Shown: piece by piece, positions 16,802 through 26,123 of the stretch
Position numbering within the stretch: the stretch's first letter is position 1
How the letters are laid out: every line of letters begins with the position of its first letter
Assembly (NCBI RefSeq): GCF_027587175.1
Contig: NZ_JAPCID010000017.1
Span: 1-64,000, forward strand
Source of the DNA: Solirubrobacter deserti
GTDB taxonomy: Bacteria; Actinomycetota; Thermoleophilia; Solirubrobacterales; Solirubrobacteraceae
Length of the DNA: 64,000 nt
Reading direction: 5' to 3'
Position numbers and translations under genes: made by a program
Notes under the pieces: model-generated
Database searches by the model: none
Told to the model about the DNA's origin: nothing
Seen by the model: only the letters and a program-made list of their open reading frames with translations

Positions 16802-17833
16802 ATGGAGGAGAGAGTCACTATCCGCGAGCTCGCGCGGCGGTCCGGCGTGTCGGTCGGCACCGTATCGCGAGCCCTCAACGGCTACGCCGACGTGCGTCCC
16901 GAGACGCGCGAGCGCATCATGCGCCTCGCGTCCGAGCTCGACTACACGCCGGCCGCCGCGGCGCGCTCGCTGGTCACCCAGCGCTCGCACGTCATCGGCG
17001 TGTTCATGGAGACGGGCGAGGGTCATCCGGATCTCCAGCACCCCTTCTTCCACGAGGTCCTCGGTGGTCTCAAGCAGCGCGTCGGCCGTGAGGGCTTCGA
17101 CCTGTTGCTGTTCGCCTCCGAGCGCCCCGGCGGCGGCTACGGCCCGCACGACTACCTCAAGCGGGCCCGCCACCACAACGTCGATGGCTGCGCGCTGATC
17201 GGGCTCGACCCCGACGACGACGAGGTCCGCCGGCTCGTGCGCGGGGAGATCCCGTGCGTCGCGATCGACATGCAGCTCGAGGGCCCGCGCACCGAGGTCG
17301 TGATGAGCGACAACGAGGCCGGCGCGGCCGCCGCCGTGCGCCATCTGCACGAGCTGGGCCACCGCCGGATCGCGACGGTCACCGGCATGATCGACTCGCG
17401 CCCGGGCGTGGACCGGCTGCGCGGATACCGCGCCGCGATCCAGGCGCTCGGGCTCGCCTACCGTGACGAGTACGTGCGGTACGGCGACTTCTACGCGGAG
17501 TCCGCGCGCGAGCAGACCGCTCAGCTGCTCGCCCTCGACGAGCCCCCGACCGCGATCTTCGCCGCCGCCGACATGATGGCCATCGGCGCCATCCGGGCCG
17601 CCGCCGAAGCCGGCGTGCGCGTGCCCGAGCAGCTTTCCATCGTCGGGTTCGACGACATCCAGCTCGCCCCTCACGTGAACCCGCCCCTCACCACGCTGCG
17701 CCAGGACAAGCTCGGCCTCGGCGCAGCGGCCGGCGACGCCCTCGTGGCGCGCATCGCCGGCGACCCGGACCGCCCCTCGCTCCGGACGCTCCCCGTCGAG
17801 CTGGTCGTACGCGGTTCCACCGCGGCTCCTTAG
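16802..17833 (+). CDS. LacI-family transcriptional repressor of the beta-glucoside operon
   Basis: 343 residues. The N-terminal helix-turn-helix reads TIRELARRSGVSVGTVSRAL (about 5-24) with the hinge helix AARSLVTQRS, then a periplasmic-binding-like effector domain (about 60-340) ending SIVGFDDIQLAPHVNPPLTTLRQ. LacI regulators of this layout bind operators without sugar and release on induction. ATG 16802 is used because it starts the HTH sensibly; upstream codons have no coding pattern. The gene is 96 bp upstream of the binding-protein gene on the same strand, and matching operators precede both, so it is very probably the local regulator. The inducer is likely cellobiose or a related beta-glucoside. 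Confidence 0.93.
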   Translation: MEERVTIRELARRSGVSVGTVSRALNGYADVRPETRERIMRLASELDYTPAAAARSLVTQRSHVIGVFMETGEGHPDLQHPFFHEVLGGLKQRVGREGFDLLLFASERPGGGYGPHDYLKRARHHNVDGCALIGLDPDDDEVRRLVRGEIPCVAIDMQLEGPRTEVVMSDNEAGAAAAVRHLHELGHRRIATVTGMIDSRPGVDRLRGYRAAIQALGLAYRDEYVRYGDFYAESAREQTAQLLALDEPPTAIFAAADMMAIGAIRAAAEAGVRVPEQLSIVGFDDIQLAPHVNPPLTTLRQDKLGLGAAAGDALVARIAGDPDRPSLRTLPVELVVRGSTAAP

Positions 17834-17885
17834 GAGGCTCCACCCAACCCCGCGGCCGCCCCGGCCGCTTTCGTTCGCGCCGTAC

Positions 17886-17899
17886 CAAAACCGTTTTTG
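17886..17899. promoter_or_regulatory. LacI-type operator before the sugar transport operon
   Basis: CAAAACCGTTTTTG is a near-perfect palindrome with a central CpG and shares the 12-mer AAACCGTTTTTG with the site at the regulator gene. It lies 30 bp before the start of the binding-protein gene, the expected place for repression of the whole operon. Confidence 0.8.
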
Positions 17900-17929
17900 T
17901 CAGCATCGCAATGGAGGAGGGAGAACCCC

Positions 17930-19285
17930 ATGCCGAAGAGGCTTGCGGTCGCCGTGGCGGCGACCGCGCTCGCGCTCGCCGCGTGCGGCGGCGAGGACAA
18001 CAGCAGCACGGACAACACCAAGGCCGCGCAGGGAGAAGCGCTGCAGAAGGGCGTCACGTTGACGCTGTGGACGATGCCCAACTCGCCGCAGCCGAAGGAG
18101 GACCTGCAGAAGATGGTCGCCCCCTTCACGGCCAAGACGGGCGTGAAGGTCGACGTGCAGGAGGTCGGCTGGGACGTCCAGTTCGACCGCATCCGCAACG
18201 CAGCCGTCGCCGGCGAGGGCCCCGACATCACGCAGGCCGGCACGACCCAGGTGCCGTTCTTCGCCGCGCTCGGCGGGTTCATGGACCTGAGCGACCGCGT
18301 CGAGGAGATCGGCGGCAAGGCGGCCTACGCCGAGGGCATCTGGAACACCACGCAGGTGCAGGGCCAGGAGGGCACGTGGGCCGTGCCGTGGTTCACGGAG
18401 GCGCGCTCGATCTACTACCGCAAGGACGTGCTCGAGAAGGCCGGCGTCGATCCGGCCACGGCGTTCCAGGACCTGGACTCCTTCAAGGCCACGCTGCAGG
18501 CCATCAAGGACAAGGTGCCGGACATCGAGCCGTTCGGCGCGCCCGGCAAGAAGGCCTACGACCTCGTGCACCAGGTCATGCCGTTCGTGTGGGACAACGG
18601 CGGTGCGGAGCTGTCCGCGGACGCCAAGCAGTCGACGATCAACTCGCCCGAGTCGCAGGCGGGCGTGGAGTTCATGGGCGACCTGATCACGTCCGGCCTG
18701 TTCGACAAGTCCCAGCTCGAGCGTGACGGCACGCAGGTCGAGAACCAGTTCAAGGGCGGCCGGCTCGCGGTCTGGATCGGCGGTCCGTGGGTGCTCGGCT
18801 CGATCGATCGGGCCGAGGACGACACGTGGTCCGAGGAGGCGCGCGCCAACGTCGGCGTGGCCCCGATGCCGACCGGCCCGGGCGGCAAGGCCTACACGTT
18901 CGTCGGCGGCTCGGACCTGATGGTGTTCAAGAACACCAAGTACCCGAACGAGGCGTGGGCGCTGGTGAAGTTCCTCAGCTCCGACCAGACCCAGATCGAC
19001 TACGCGAAGCTCCTCGGCATGTTCCCGGCGCGGCTGGATCCCCAGCAGCAGGTCGGCGACAGCTCCGAGAACCACAAGGCGTTCTTCCAGGCCATCCAAT
19101 CCGGGCGCACCTACGCCCCGATCCCGCAGTGGGGCCAGATCGAGAACGCGTACAAGACGCGCTTCGGGAACATTCTCGACAGCGCGGCAGGCGTCGGCAC
19201 GGACTACAGCGCGGCGACCGTGAAGTCCCAGCTCGACGCCGCGGCGAAGGAGGCCGACGGGCTCTTGGCCCAGTCGGCGGGGTAG
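17930..19285 (+). CDS. Sugar ABC transporter substrate-binding lipoprotein
   Basis: 451 residues. The signal peptide MPKRLAVAVAATALALAACG ends in a lipobox (LAAC), so the mature protein is lipid-anchored outside the membrane. The rest is a type 1 extracellular solute-binding protein (LTLWTMPNSPQPKEDLQKMV near the start, WIGGPWVLG about 285). Such proteins deliver oligosaccharides to MalF/MalG-type permeases. Clear GGAGG-type purine run upstream of the ATG. First structural gene of the operon; the GH1 beta-glucosidase in the same operon indicates that the ligand is cellobiose or another beta-glucoside. Confidence 0.94.
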   Translation: MPKRLAVAVAATALALAACGGEDNSSTDNTKAAQGEALQKGVTLTLWTMPNSPQPKEDLQKMVAPFTAKTGVKVDVQEVGWDVQFDRIRNAAVAGEGPDITQAGTTQVPFFAALGGFMDLSDRVEEIGGKAAYAEGIWNTTQVQGQEGTWAVPWFTEARSIYYRKDVLEKAGVDPATAFQDLDSFKATLQAIKDKVPDIEPFGAPGKKAYDLVHQVMPFVWDNGGAELSADAKQSTINSPESQAGVEFMGDLITSGLFDKSQLERDGTQVENQFKGGRLAVWIGGPWVLGSIDRAEDDTWSEEARANVGVAPMPTGPGGKAYTFVGGSDLMVFKNTKYPNEAWALVKFLSSDQTQIDYAKLLGMFPARLDPQQQVGDSSENHKAFFQAIQSGRTYAPIPQWGQIENAYKTRFGNILDSAAGVGTDYSAATVKSQLDAAAKEADGLLAQSAG

Positions 19286-20274
19286 TGGCACCCACGACCC
19301 TCCAGCCGCCCCCCGAGGCCCGCTCCGCACGCGTTCTCCCCTCGCGTGCGGGGCGGCCTCGCCGCCCGCGCCGGCGCCGGAACTGGTTCGCCTACGGGCT
19401 GATCGCCCCCGCCGTCACGTTCATGGTGCTGGTGCACCTGATCCCCACGACGGGCGGGATCCTCCTCTCCTTCAAGCGGCTCAACACCTTCACGTTCTCG
19501 CGCCTCTTCGACGCCCCCTGGAGCGGGCTCGAGAACTACCGCGGCATCCTCTTCGACACCGCGAACCCGCTGCACGACGGCTTCTTCGGCGCCGTCCAGA
19601 ACACGTTCGTCTACACGTTCTGGACCGTCGGCGGCACGATCGTCGGCGGCCTGGCGATCGCGCTGCTGCTCAACCGGCCGATGCGCGGCCAGCGGCTCGT
19701 GCGCACGCTGATGCTCACCCCGTGGATCGTGCCGAGCTTCGTCGTCGCGGTGCTGTGGGGCTTCATGTGGCAGAGCGACGTCGGGATCGTCAACAAGATC
19801 CTGGTCGACTACACCGGGCTGCTCGGCGAGCGTCCGATCTGGCTGCTGGGCGAGAACTCGATGTGGGCGATCGTGATCCCGTCGATCTGGCGGGGGCTGC
19901 CGTTCGCGATGATCTTCTTCCTCGCCGGCCTGCAGGCGATGCCGCAGGAGCTCCACGAGGCCGCCGCGATCGACGGCGCCGGCCCGCTGCGGCGCTTCCG
20001 CTACATCACCCTGCCGCTGCTGCGGCCGCTGATCGCCGTGCAGCTGCTGTTCTGCGTGATCTACGCCGCGTACCAGTTCGCGATCCCGTACATCATGCTC
20101 GGCTCGAACCCGGGCCCGGACGCCGACCTGATGATGACGCTGATCGTCCGGCAGTCCTTCTCCAACAACCTGTTCGGCTTCGGCGCCGCGGCCTCGGTCC
20201 TGCTCACGCTCGCCATGTGCGTGTGGGTGGCCGTCTGGTACCGCGCGTTCAAGCGAGATCTGGAGGCGACATGA
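19285..20274 (+). CDS. Sugar ABC transporter permease (MalF type)
   Basis: 329 residues with about six membrane segments after a basic, Pro/Arg-rich N-terminus of some 30 residues. The cytoplasmic EAA loop that docks the ATPase is LHEAAAIDGAGPLRRFRYIT (about 230), matching the family consensus. The GTG start overlaps the TAG stop of the binding-protein gene by one base, indicating translational coupling. With the next permease it would form the heterodimeric channel of a CUT1-type carbohydrate importer. Confidence 0.93.
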   Translation: MAPTTLQPPPEARSARVLPSRAGRPRRPRRRRNWFAYGLIAPAVTFMVLVHLIPTTGGILLSFKRLNTFTFSRLFDAPWSGLENYRGILFDTANPLHDGFFGAVQNTFVYTFWTVGGTIVGGLAIALLLNRPMRGQRLVRTLMLTPWIVPSFVVAVLWGFMWQSDVGIVNKILVDYTGLLGERPIWLLGENSMWAIVIPSIWRGLPFAMIFFLAGLQAMPQELHEAAAIDGAGPLRRFRYITLPLLRPLIAVQLLFCVIYAAYQFAIPYIMLGSNPGPDADLMMTLIVRQSFSNNLFGFGAAASVLLTLAMCVWVAVWYRAFKRDLEAT

Positions 20275-21107
20275 GTGCTCGCTTGGTGAACCGGGGCCTG
20301 GATGCCCTGACGTGGCTCGTGCTGGCGTTGATGCTCTCGCCGATCCTGTGGCTGGTGCTGTCCTCGTTGCAGACGGACGGCCAGCTCTCCCGCGGGGCCT
20401 ATGACCTGCTGTCGCCGACGTTCGACGCGTTCACGCGCATGTGGCAGAGCGTCGACTTCGAGCGCTACCTGTTGAACTCGTTGATCATCTGCACGGCCGC
20501 GGCGTTGTGCGCGACGGCGTTCGCGGCGTGCGCCGGCTACGCGCTCGCGCGCTTCCAGTTCCGCGGCGGGAAGGCGCTCTCGCTCGGCGTGGTCGGCACG
20601 CAGCTGATCCCCGGCTCCCTGTTCCTGCTGCCCGTGTTCATGGGCTTCGTGTGGCTCAAGCAGAACACGCCGATCGCGCTGTTCGACACGCACCTCGGGA
20701 TGGTGCTGGTCTACACCGCGTTCTTCACGCCGGTGGCGATCTACTTCATGCGGTACTTCTTCATCGCGATCCCGCGGGATCTCGAGGAGGCCGCGATGGT
20801 CGACGGGTGCAACCGCTTCGGCGCGTTCGTGAAGATCGTGCTGCCCGCCGCGGCGCCCGGGCTGGTCGCCACGTTCGTGTACGCCTTCCTGTTCGCGTGG
20901 GACGAGCTGCTGTTCGTCGCCGCCTTGACGCAGGAGAACGCCGAGACGATCCCGATCGGCATCCGCAACTTCATCGGTAACTATCAGGAAAGGACGGCCC
21001 AGCTGATGGCGGCCGGTGTGGTTTCGACGTTGCCCGTTCTGATCGCGTTCTTCGCGACGCAGCGCTGGCTGGTGAAGGGCATCACCGCCGGGGCGGTGAA
21101 GGGATGA
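20271..21107 (+). CDS. Sugar ABC transporter permease (MalG type)
   Basis: 278 residues with about six membrane segments. The EAA loop reads LEEAAMVDGCNRFGAFVKIV (about 168), and NSLIICTAAALCATAFAACAGYALARF is the typical MalG-type helix pair. The ATG overlaps the previous stop (ATGA), and its own stop overlaps the beta-glucosidase start in the same way. Second membrane subunit of the importer. Confidence 0.94.
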   Translation: MSARLVNRGLDALTWLVLALMLSPILWLVLSSLQTDGQLSRGAYDLLSPTFDAFTRMWQSVDFERYLLNSLIICTAAALCATAFAACAGYALARFQFRGGKALSLGVVGTQLIPGSLFLLPVFMGFVWLKQNTPIALFDTHLGMVLVYTAFFTPVAIYFMRYFFIAIPRDLEEAAMVDGCNRFGAFVKIVLPAAAPGLVATFVYAFLFAWDELLFVAALTQENAETIPIGIRNFIGNYQERTAQLMAAGVVSTLPVLIAFFATQRWLVKGITAGAVKG

Positions 21108-22462
21108 CGGCGACCGCTCCCCAGCCGTGGCTTGCCGCGGCCGACGGACTGCCCGCCGGCTTCCGCTTCGGCGCGGCGACTGCCTCCTATCAGGTGGAAG
21201 GTGCCGCGCGCGAGGACGGCCGCGGCGAGTCCATCTGGGATCGGTTCAGCCACCTGCCCGGGAATGTGGTCAACGGCGACACCGGTGACGTCGCGTGCGA
21301 CCACTACCACCGGTGGACCGACGACCTGGACCTGATGGTGTCGCTCGGGCTGGAGTCCTACCGCTTCTCGATCGCCTGGCCGCGCGTGCAGCCGGACGGG
21401 CGCGGGCCGCTGAACGCCCGGGGCGTCGCCTGGTACCGGAGATTGGTGGAAGGGCTGCTGGAGCGCGGGATCGAGCCGGTCGCGACGCTCTACCACTGGG
21501 ACCTGCCGCAGGCGCGGCAGGAGGCCGGTGGCTGGGCCGTGCGGGACACCGCGCTGCGCTTCGCCGAGTACGCGGACTCGATGGCGTCCGTGCTCGGCGA
21601 CGTGGTCGAGGGCTGGATCACCCACAACGAGCCGTGGGTGGTGGCGTTCCTCGGCCACGCGCACGGGCGCAAGGCGCCCGGCATCCGCGACTGGCCGACG
21701 GCGCTGGCCGTGTCGCACAACCTGCTGCTCTCGCACGGGCTGGCGGTGGACGCGCTGCGCGCGCGGGTGCCGGACACGCCCGTCGGGATCACGCTCAACC
21801 TGAACCCCATGCGCGGGGAGCCGGAGGCCGCCGCGCTGATGGACGCGCACCAGAACCGCTGGTTCCTGGACCCCGTGCTGCGCGGGACGTACCCCGCCGA
21901 GATGATCGAGGCCTACGAGCGCGTCTTCGGCGCGCTGCCGGTCAATCCCGAGGACCTGGACGTGATCTCGCGCCCGATCGACTTCCTCGGCGTCAACTAC
22001 TACAACCCGACCTACGTGCGGGCGTCTTCGGAGGCGCCGCTGGGCGCTTCCACCTACGCGCCGCGCGGCGCGCTGACCGCGATGGGCTGGCCGGTCGACG
22101 CGAGCGGCTTGCACGAGCTGCTGGTCCGACTGCGCGCCGACTACGGCGACCTCGAGATCTGGATCACCGAGAACGGGGCCGCGTTCGACGACGAGAAGCT
22201 GGTCGACGGCGTGGTCGAGGACCCGTCGCGCGTGGCGTACCTCTCGTCCCATCTCGAGGCGTTGCGGCGCGCGGCGCGCGAGGGCGTGAACGTCAAGCGC
22301 TACCACGCGTGGTCGCTGCTGGACAACTTCGAGTGGGAGCACGGCTACGACAAGCGCTTCGGGATCGTGCGCGTCGACTACGAGACGCAGGAGCGGATTC
22401 TGAAGCGGAGCGCGCTCTGGTACCGGGATCACATCGCGGCGACGCGGGGAGGGGGTGCGTGA
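21104..22462 (+). CDS. GH1 beta-glucosidase
   Basis: 452 residues, full length for glycoside hydrolase family 1. The N-terminal FRFGAATASYQVEGA is diagnostic. The acid/base Glu is in WITHNEPWVV (about 172), the nucleophile Glu in WITENGAAF (about 355), and the aglycone-site WSLLDNFEWEHGY lies near 410. No signal peptide, so it acts in the cytoplasm on imported disaccharides, releasing glucose. ATGA overlaps on both sides put it inside the transporter operon, supporting a cellobiose or beta-glucoside uptake-and-cleavage pathway. Confidence 0.96.
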   Translation: MTATAPQPWLAAADGLPAGFRFGAATASYQVEGAAREDGRGESIWDRFSHLPGNVVNGDTGDVACDHYHRWTDDLDLMVSLGLESYRFSIAWPRVQPDGRGPLNARGVAWYRRLVEGLLERGIEPVATLYHWDLPQARQEAGGWAVRDTALRFAEYADSMASVLGDVVEGWITHNEPWVVAFLGHAHGRKAPGIRDWPTALAVSHNLLLSHGLAVDALRARVPDTPVGITLNLNPMRGEPEAAALMDAHQNRWFLDPVLRGTYPAEMIEAYERVFGALPVNPEDLDVISRPIDFLGVNYYNPTYVRASSEAPLGASTYAPRGALTAMGWPVDASGLHELLVRLRADYGDLEIWITENGAAFDDEKLVDGVVEDPSRVAYLSSHLEALRRAAREGVNVKRYHAWSLLDNFEWEHGYDKRFGIVRVDYETQERILKRSALWYRDHIAATRGGGA

Positions 22463-23580
22463 TGGCGTCGATCGCCTTTGAGGGCGTGTCCAAGGTCTTC
22501 GACGACGGCACGAGGGCCGTGGACGAGCTGGACCTGCAGATCCCCGACGGCGAGTTCACGATCCTCGTCGGCCCGTCCGGCTCGGGCAAGTCGACCGCGC
22601 TGCGGATGCTCGCGGGCCTGGAGGAGACGACGTCAGGCGAGATCTCGATCGGCTCCCGGGTCGTCACCGACGTGGCGCCGAAGGACCGCGACATCGCGAT
22701 GGTCTTCCAGTCCTACGCGCTGTACCCGCACATGAGCGTGGCCGAGAACATGGGCTTCGCGCTGAAGCTGCAGAAGGTGCCCAAGGACGACGTGCGCGCG
22801 CGCGTCGCCTCGGCCGCCTCCCGCCTCGGGATCGGCGAGCTGCTCGAGCGCCGGCCGAAGGCGCTGTCCGGCGGCCAGCGCCAGCGCGTGGCGCTGGGCC
22901 GCGCGATCGTCCGCTCGCCCGAGGCGTTCCTGATGGACGAGCCGTTGTCGAACCTGGACGCGAAGCTCCGGGTGGAGATGCGCGCGTACATCGCGCGGCT
23001 GCACCAGGAGCTCGGAACGACGACCCTGTACGTCACCCACGACCAGACCGAGGCCATGACCATGGGCGACCGGGTCGCGGTCATGCGCGACGGGCGCCTG
23101 GAGCAGGTCGACACGCCGCAGGCGTTGTACGAGCGGCCCGCGAACGTGTTCGTGGCCGGCTTCATCGGCTCCCCCGCGATGAACCTGCTGCGCGGCGTCG
23201 CCTCCGAGGCCGGGGTGATGCTCGGCACCCAACGGCTCGCGGTTCGCACGCCGCACCGCGGCGAGGTGATCGTCGGCATCCGGCCGGAGGCGCTCGAGCC
23301 GGCGGGTGAGGACGGCCCGGACGTGCTGTCGCTGCGCGTGGTGCTGAGCGAGATGCTGGGCAGCGACGTGCTCCTGCATCTGGAGGCCCCCACCTCGTCC
23401 GTGCTGACCGGCGACATGCTCGACACGCCGGACGAGGAGCTCGTCGACGACACGACGCGCTTCGTCGCGCGCGTCCCGCCGTCCTTCCGCGCGGACCCGG
23501 GGGTGCACGTGCACCTGCGCGTCGATCTCGACCGCGTCCACCTGTTCGACCCGGAAACGGAGCGGGTCATCCCGCGTTGA
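22462..23580 (+). CDS. Sugar ABC transporter ATPase (MsmX/UgpC type)
   Basis: 372 residues. Walker A GPSGSGKST (about 37-45), Q-loop VFQSYALYPHMSV (about 80), signature LSGGQRQRVALGRA (about 135), Walker B AFLMDEPLSNLD (about 155), H-loop VTHDQTEAMTMGD (about 192), and a C-terminal TOBE-like regulatory domain (about 240-372). It powers the two permeases. Many actinobacteria share one unlinked MsiK-type ATPase among sugar importers, so a dedicated ATPase in the operon is notable. The ATG overlaps the GH1 stop. Confidence 0.95.
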   Translation: MASIAFEGVSKVFDDGTRAVDELDLQIPDGEFTILVGPSGSGKSTALRMLAGLEETTSGEISIGSRVVTDVAPKDRDIAMVFQSYALYPHMSVAENMGFALKLQKVPKDDVRARVASAASRLGIGELLERRPKALSGGQRQRVALGRAIVRSPEAFLMDEPLSNLDAKLRVEMRAYIARLHQELGTTTLYVTHDQTEAMTMGDRVAVMRDGRLEQVDTPQALYERPANVFVAGFIGSPAMNLLRGVASEAGVMLGTQRLAVRTPHRGEVIVGIRPEALEPAGEDGPDVLSLRVVLSEMLGSDVLLHLEAPTSSVLTGDMLDTPDEELVDDTTRFVARVPPSFRADPGVHVHLRVDLDRVHLFDPETERVIPR

Positions 23581-23680
23581 CGACCGTCGGTCGAACCGGA
23601 TTCGGCCCGCATGTCCATGTTCGTCCGCACAACATGCTCACAGAATGCCCCTCGGCAACGAGGGACGGGGGGCGTTCAGT

Positions 23681-25300
23681 ATGCAGGAGGGCATGAAGCG
23701 TCGGGATTTCCTGACGCGGGTGGGGCTCGTCGGCGGAGCGGGCGCGATGTACGGGACGATGGATGCGCTCGGGCTCATCGCGTCTCCGACCAACGCGCCG
23801 GCCGCCTGGGCCGGTGAGCAGGCGGCCTGGCGACCGCCGCACAAGGCCGACTTCGACTACGCCGGTCACCACGGCCGGCCCAGCGTGGTCGTGCTCGGCG
23901 CCGGCGTGGCCGGGCTCGTCACGGCCTACGAGCTCGGCAAGGCCGGGTACCGCTGCACCGTGCTCGAGGCGCGCGGGCGGCCCGGCGGCCGCAACTGGAC
24001 CGTGCGCGGCGGGACGGAGGAGACCGAGATCGGCGGCGTCCGCCAGCGCGCGGACTTCAGCAAGGGCCAGTACCTGAACGCCGGCCCCGCGCGCATCGCC
24101 GGCCACATGGTGACGCTCGACTACTGCCGCGAGCTCGGCGTGCCGATCGAGGTCTTCACGAACGCCAACGCCGACGCCTACTACTACAACGAAGGCGTCG
24201 GCCCGCTCAGCGGCAAGCCGATCCGCCACCGCACCGGCAAGGCGGACATGTACGGCTACGTGTCCGAGCTGCTCGCCAAGGCGACCGATCAGGGCGCGCT
24301 CGACGGGCGCCTGAACGAGGCCGACCAGGCGCGGCTGATCAGCTTCCTGCGCTCGTTCGGCGCGATCAACGCCCAGAACGCGTACACGGGCGGCTCGCGG
24401 CGCGGGTACTCCGTCGAGCCGGGCGCCGGAACCGAGGCCGGCACGCCGCTGGGACCGCCCTTCGCGCTGGAGGAGCTGCTGCAGAGCCAGATCGGCAACA
24501 ACTTCTCGTTCGAGTTCGGCTGGGATCAGGCGATGCTGATGTTCCAGCCCGTCGGCGGCATGGACCGGATCCCGTACGCGCTGGCCGAGGCCGTCCGGCG
24601 GACGGGCGGCCGGATCGTCTCCGACGCGCCGGTCGTCGAGGTGCTCAACGTGGGCGGCGGGGTCCGCGTCGCCTACCGCGACGGCTGGCGCACGCGCGTG
24701 GCCGAGGGCGACTTCGCCGTCTGCACGATCCCGCCGCAGGTCATGAAGGGCGTCGCCAGCAACCTCGCGCCGGCGACCAAGGACGCGCTCGCCTACGCCG
24801 TCGGCGTCGCGACGGGCAAGATCGGGCTCGAGTACAAGCGCCGCTTCTGGGAGGAAGACGAGCAGATCTTCGGCGGCATCACCAACACCAACATGGACCT
24901 GTCCACGATCTGGTACCCGTCCTACGGCTACCTCGGGGACCGCGGGCTCGTCGTCGGCTACTACAACTTCGGCGCCAACGCGGTGTCCTACGGCGACGCG
25001 CCGTTGCCCGAGCGGTTGTCGCGCGCGCTCGCGCAGGGCCGCAAGATCCACGGTGACGCCTACGCGCGCGAGCTGCGCACGTCCTTCTCGGTGGCCTGGC
25101 AGAAGATCCGCTACAGCGAGGGCGGCTGGGTCTCCTGGCCATCGCGCACCAGCGGCCAGTACACCCGGTTGCTCGAGCCCGACGGCAACGTCTACTTCGC
25201 CGGCGACCACCTCAGCTACTACATCGCCTGGCAGTCAGGCGCGATCGAGTCGGCCCGCAAGGTCGTCATGCAGATCCACGACCGAGTCAGGAGCGCCTGA
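23681..25300 (+). CDS. Tat-exported FAD-dependent amine oxidase (L-amino-acid oxidase type)
   Basis: About 539 residues. The N-terminus has a twin-arginine signal (MKRRDFLTRVGLVGGAGAMYG), so the folded flavoprotein is exported. A dinucleotide-binding motif VVVLGAGVAGLVTAYELGKAG (split by one residue here) lies near 69, a GRPGGRNWT motif near 98, and the C-terminal FAD segment NVYFAGDHLSYYIAWQSGA near 500. These enzymes oxidise L-amino acids or amines to imines with release of H2O2. Start at ATG 23681, with a G-run 8 nt upstream; ATG 23693 directly before KRRDF is an alternative. Its stop overlaps the start of an exported Rid protein, which would act on imine products. Confidence 0.88.
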   Translation: MQEGMKRRDFLTRVGLVGGAGAMYGTMDALGLIASPTNAPAAWAGEQAAWRPPHKADFDYAGHHGRPSVVVLGAGVAGLVTAYELGKAGYRCTVLEARGRPGGRNWTVRGGTEETEIGGVRQRADFSKGQYLNAGPARIAGHMVTLDYCRELGVPIEVFTNANADAYYYNEGVGPLSGKPIRHRTGKADMYGYVSELLAKATDQGALDGRLNEADQARLISFLRSFGAINAQNAYTGGSRRGYSVEPGAGTEAGTPLGPPFALEELLQSQIGNNFSFEFGWDQAMLMFQPVGGMDRIPYALAEAVRRTGGRIVSDAPVVEVLNVGGGVRVAYRDGWRTRVAEGDFAVCTIPPQVMKGVASNLAPATKDALAYAVGVATGKIGLEYKRRFWEEDEQIFGGITNTNMDLSTIWYPSYGYLGDRGLVVGYYNFGANAVSYGDAPLPERLSRALAQGRKIHGDAYARELRTSFSVAWQKIRYSEGGWVSWPSRTSGQYTRLLEPDGNVYFAGDHLSYYIAWQSGAIESARKVVMQIHDRVRSA

Positions 25301-26010
25301 TGAACCTGCATCGCGCGGCCGTGCTGGCGGTGGCGTTCGTGCTGGTGTTCGCGGGCGGCGTGGCCGCCTCCGGGCGCCTGGCCCCGGGCTGGGACTTCTC
25401 GAAGTTCCCGCCGCGCCCGGACTCGCCCCCGACTCGCCCGGACCAGGCCATCCACAACATCGACACGTCCGTGCCCGACCCGTTCATCGCCAGCGGCGTG
25501 AGCGTGGGCGACGGCGTCGAGCTCTACTACTCGAGCGGGATCGGCCCGGGCGCGCTGAACCCGGCCGCGCCGAACGGCACGCCCGAGCGGTACGTCGACC
25601 CCGCGCACTTCCCCGGCGGCGTCCTCTCACCCGGCGTCACGATCACCGAGGCCCAGGGCATGAACGCGCTCGCGCGGATCGCCGACAACCTCGCGTCGGT
25701 CGGCCTGACGATGCGCGACGTGCTGACCCTGCGCGTGTATATGGACAACGCTCCGGGCTCAAACACGATGGACTTCGCGGGCTTCAACCGCGCCTACCGC
25801 CAGTTCTTCGCCAACGTCAATTTGCACACGGGCGCCGTGATCCCACAGCGTCGCGGTACGGGCGAACCCGCGCCGCCGCTGGTGGTCAACCCGGTACGGC
25901 CCTCGCGCACGGCGCTGGAAGTCGCGGGCCTGCCGGTCGCGGGGTGGCTCGTCGAGATCGAGGCGGTCGCGAAGCGGCCCTCGGACAAACGGGGCCGTCA
26001 CGACGATTGA
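25300..26010 (+). CDS. Exported RidA/YjgF-family protein
   Basis: 236 residues. A classical signal peptide (RAAVLAVAFVLVFAGGVAASG) is followed by a Rid-fold domain longer than cytosolic RidA (about 130). LARIADNLASVGLTMRDVLTLRVYM is the conserved helix-strand, and PSRTALEVAGLPVAGWLVEI holds the Arg that binds the substrate carboxylate in active RidA proteins. Rid proteins hydrolyse reactive enamines/imines to keto acids and ammonia. The start overlaps the stop of the exported amine oxidase by one base, so the two are made together and likely act outside the membrane on the same substrate. An extracytoplasmic Rid is unusual. Confidence 0.82.
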   Translation: MNLHRAAVLAVAFVLVFAGGVAASGRLAPGWDFSKFPPRPDSPPTRPDQAIHNIDTSVPDPFIASGVSVGDGVELYYSSGIGPGALNPAAPNGTPERYVDPAHFPGGVLSPGVTITEAQGMNALARIADNLASVGLTMRDVLTLRVYMDNAPGSNTMDFAGFNRAYRQFFANVNLHTGAVIPQRRGTGEPAPPLVVNPVRPSRTALEVAGLPVAGWLVEIEAVAKRPSDKRGRHDD

Positions 26011-26034
26011 GGGTCGCTAAACTAGCCGCCGCCC

Positions 26035-26116
<82 letters not shown>

Positions 26117-26123
26117 TCTGAAG

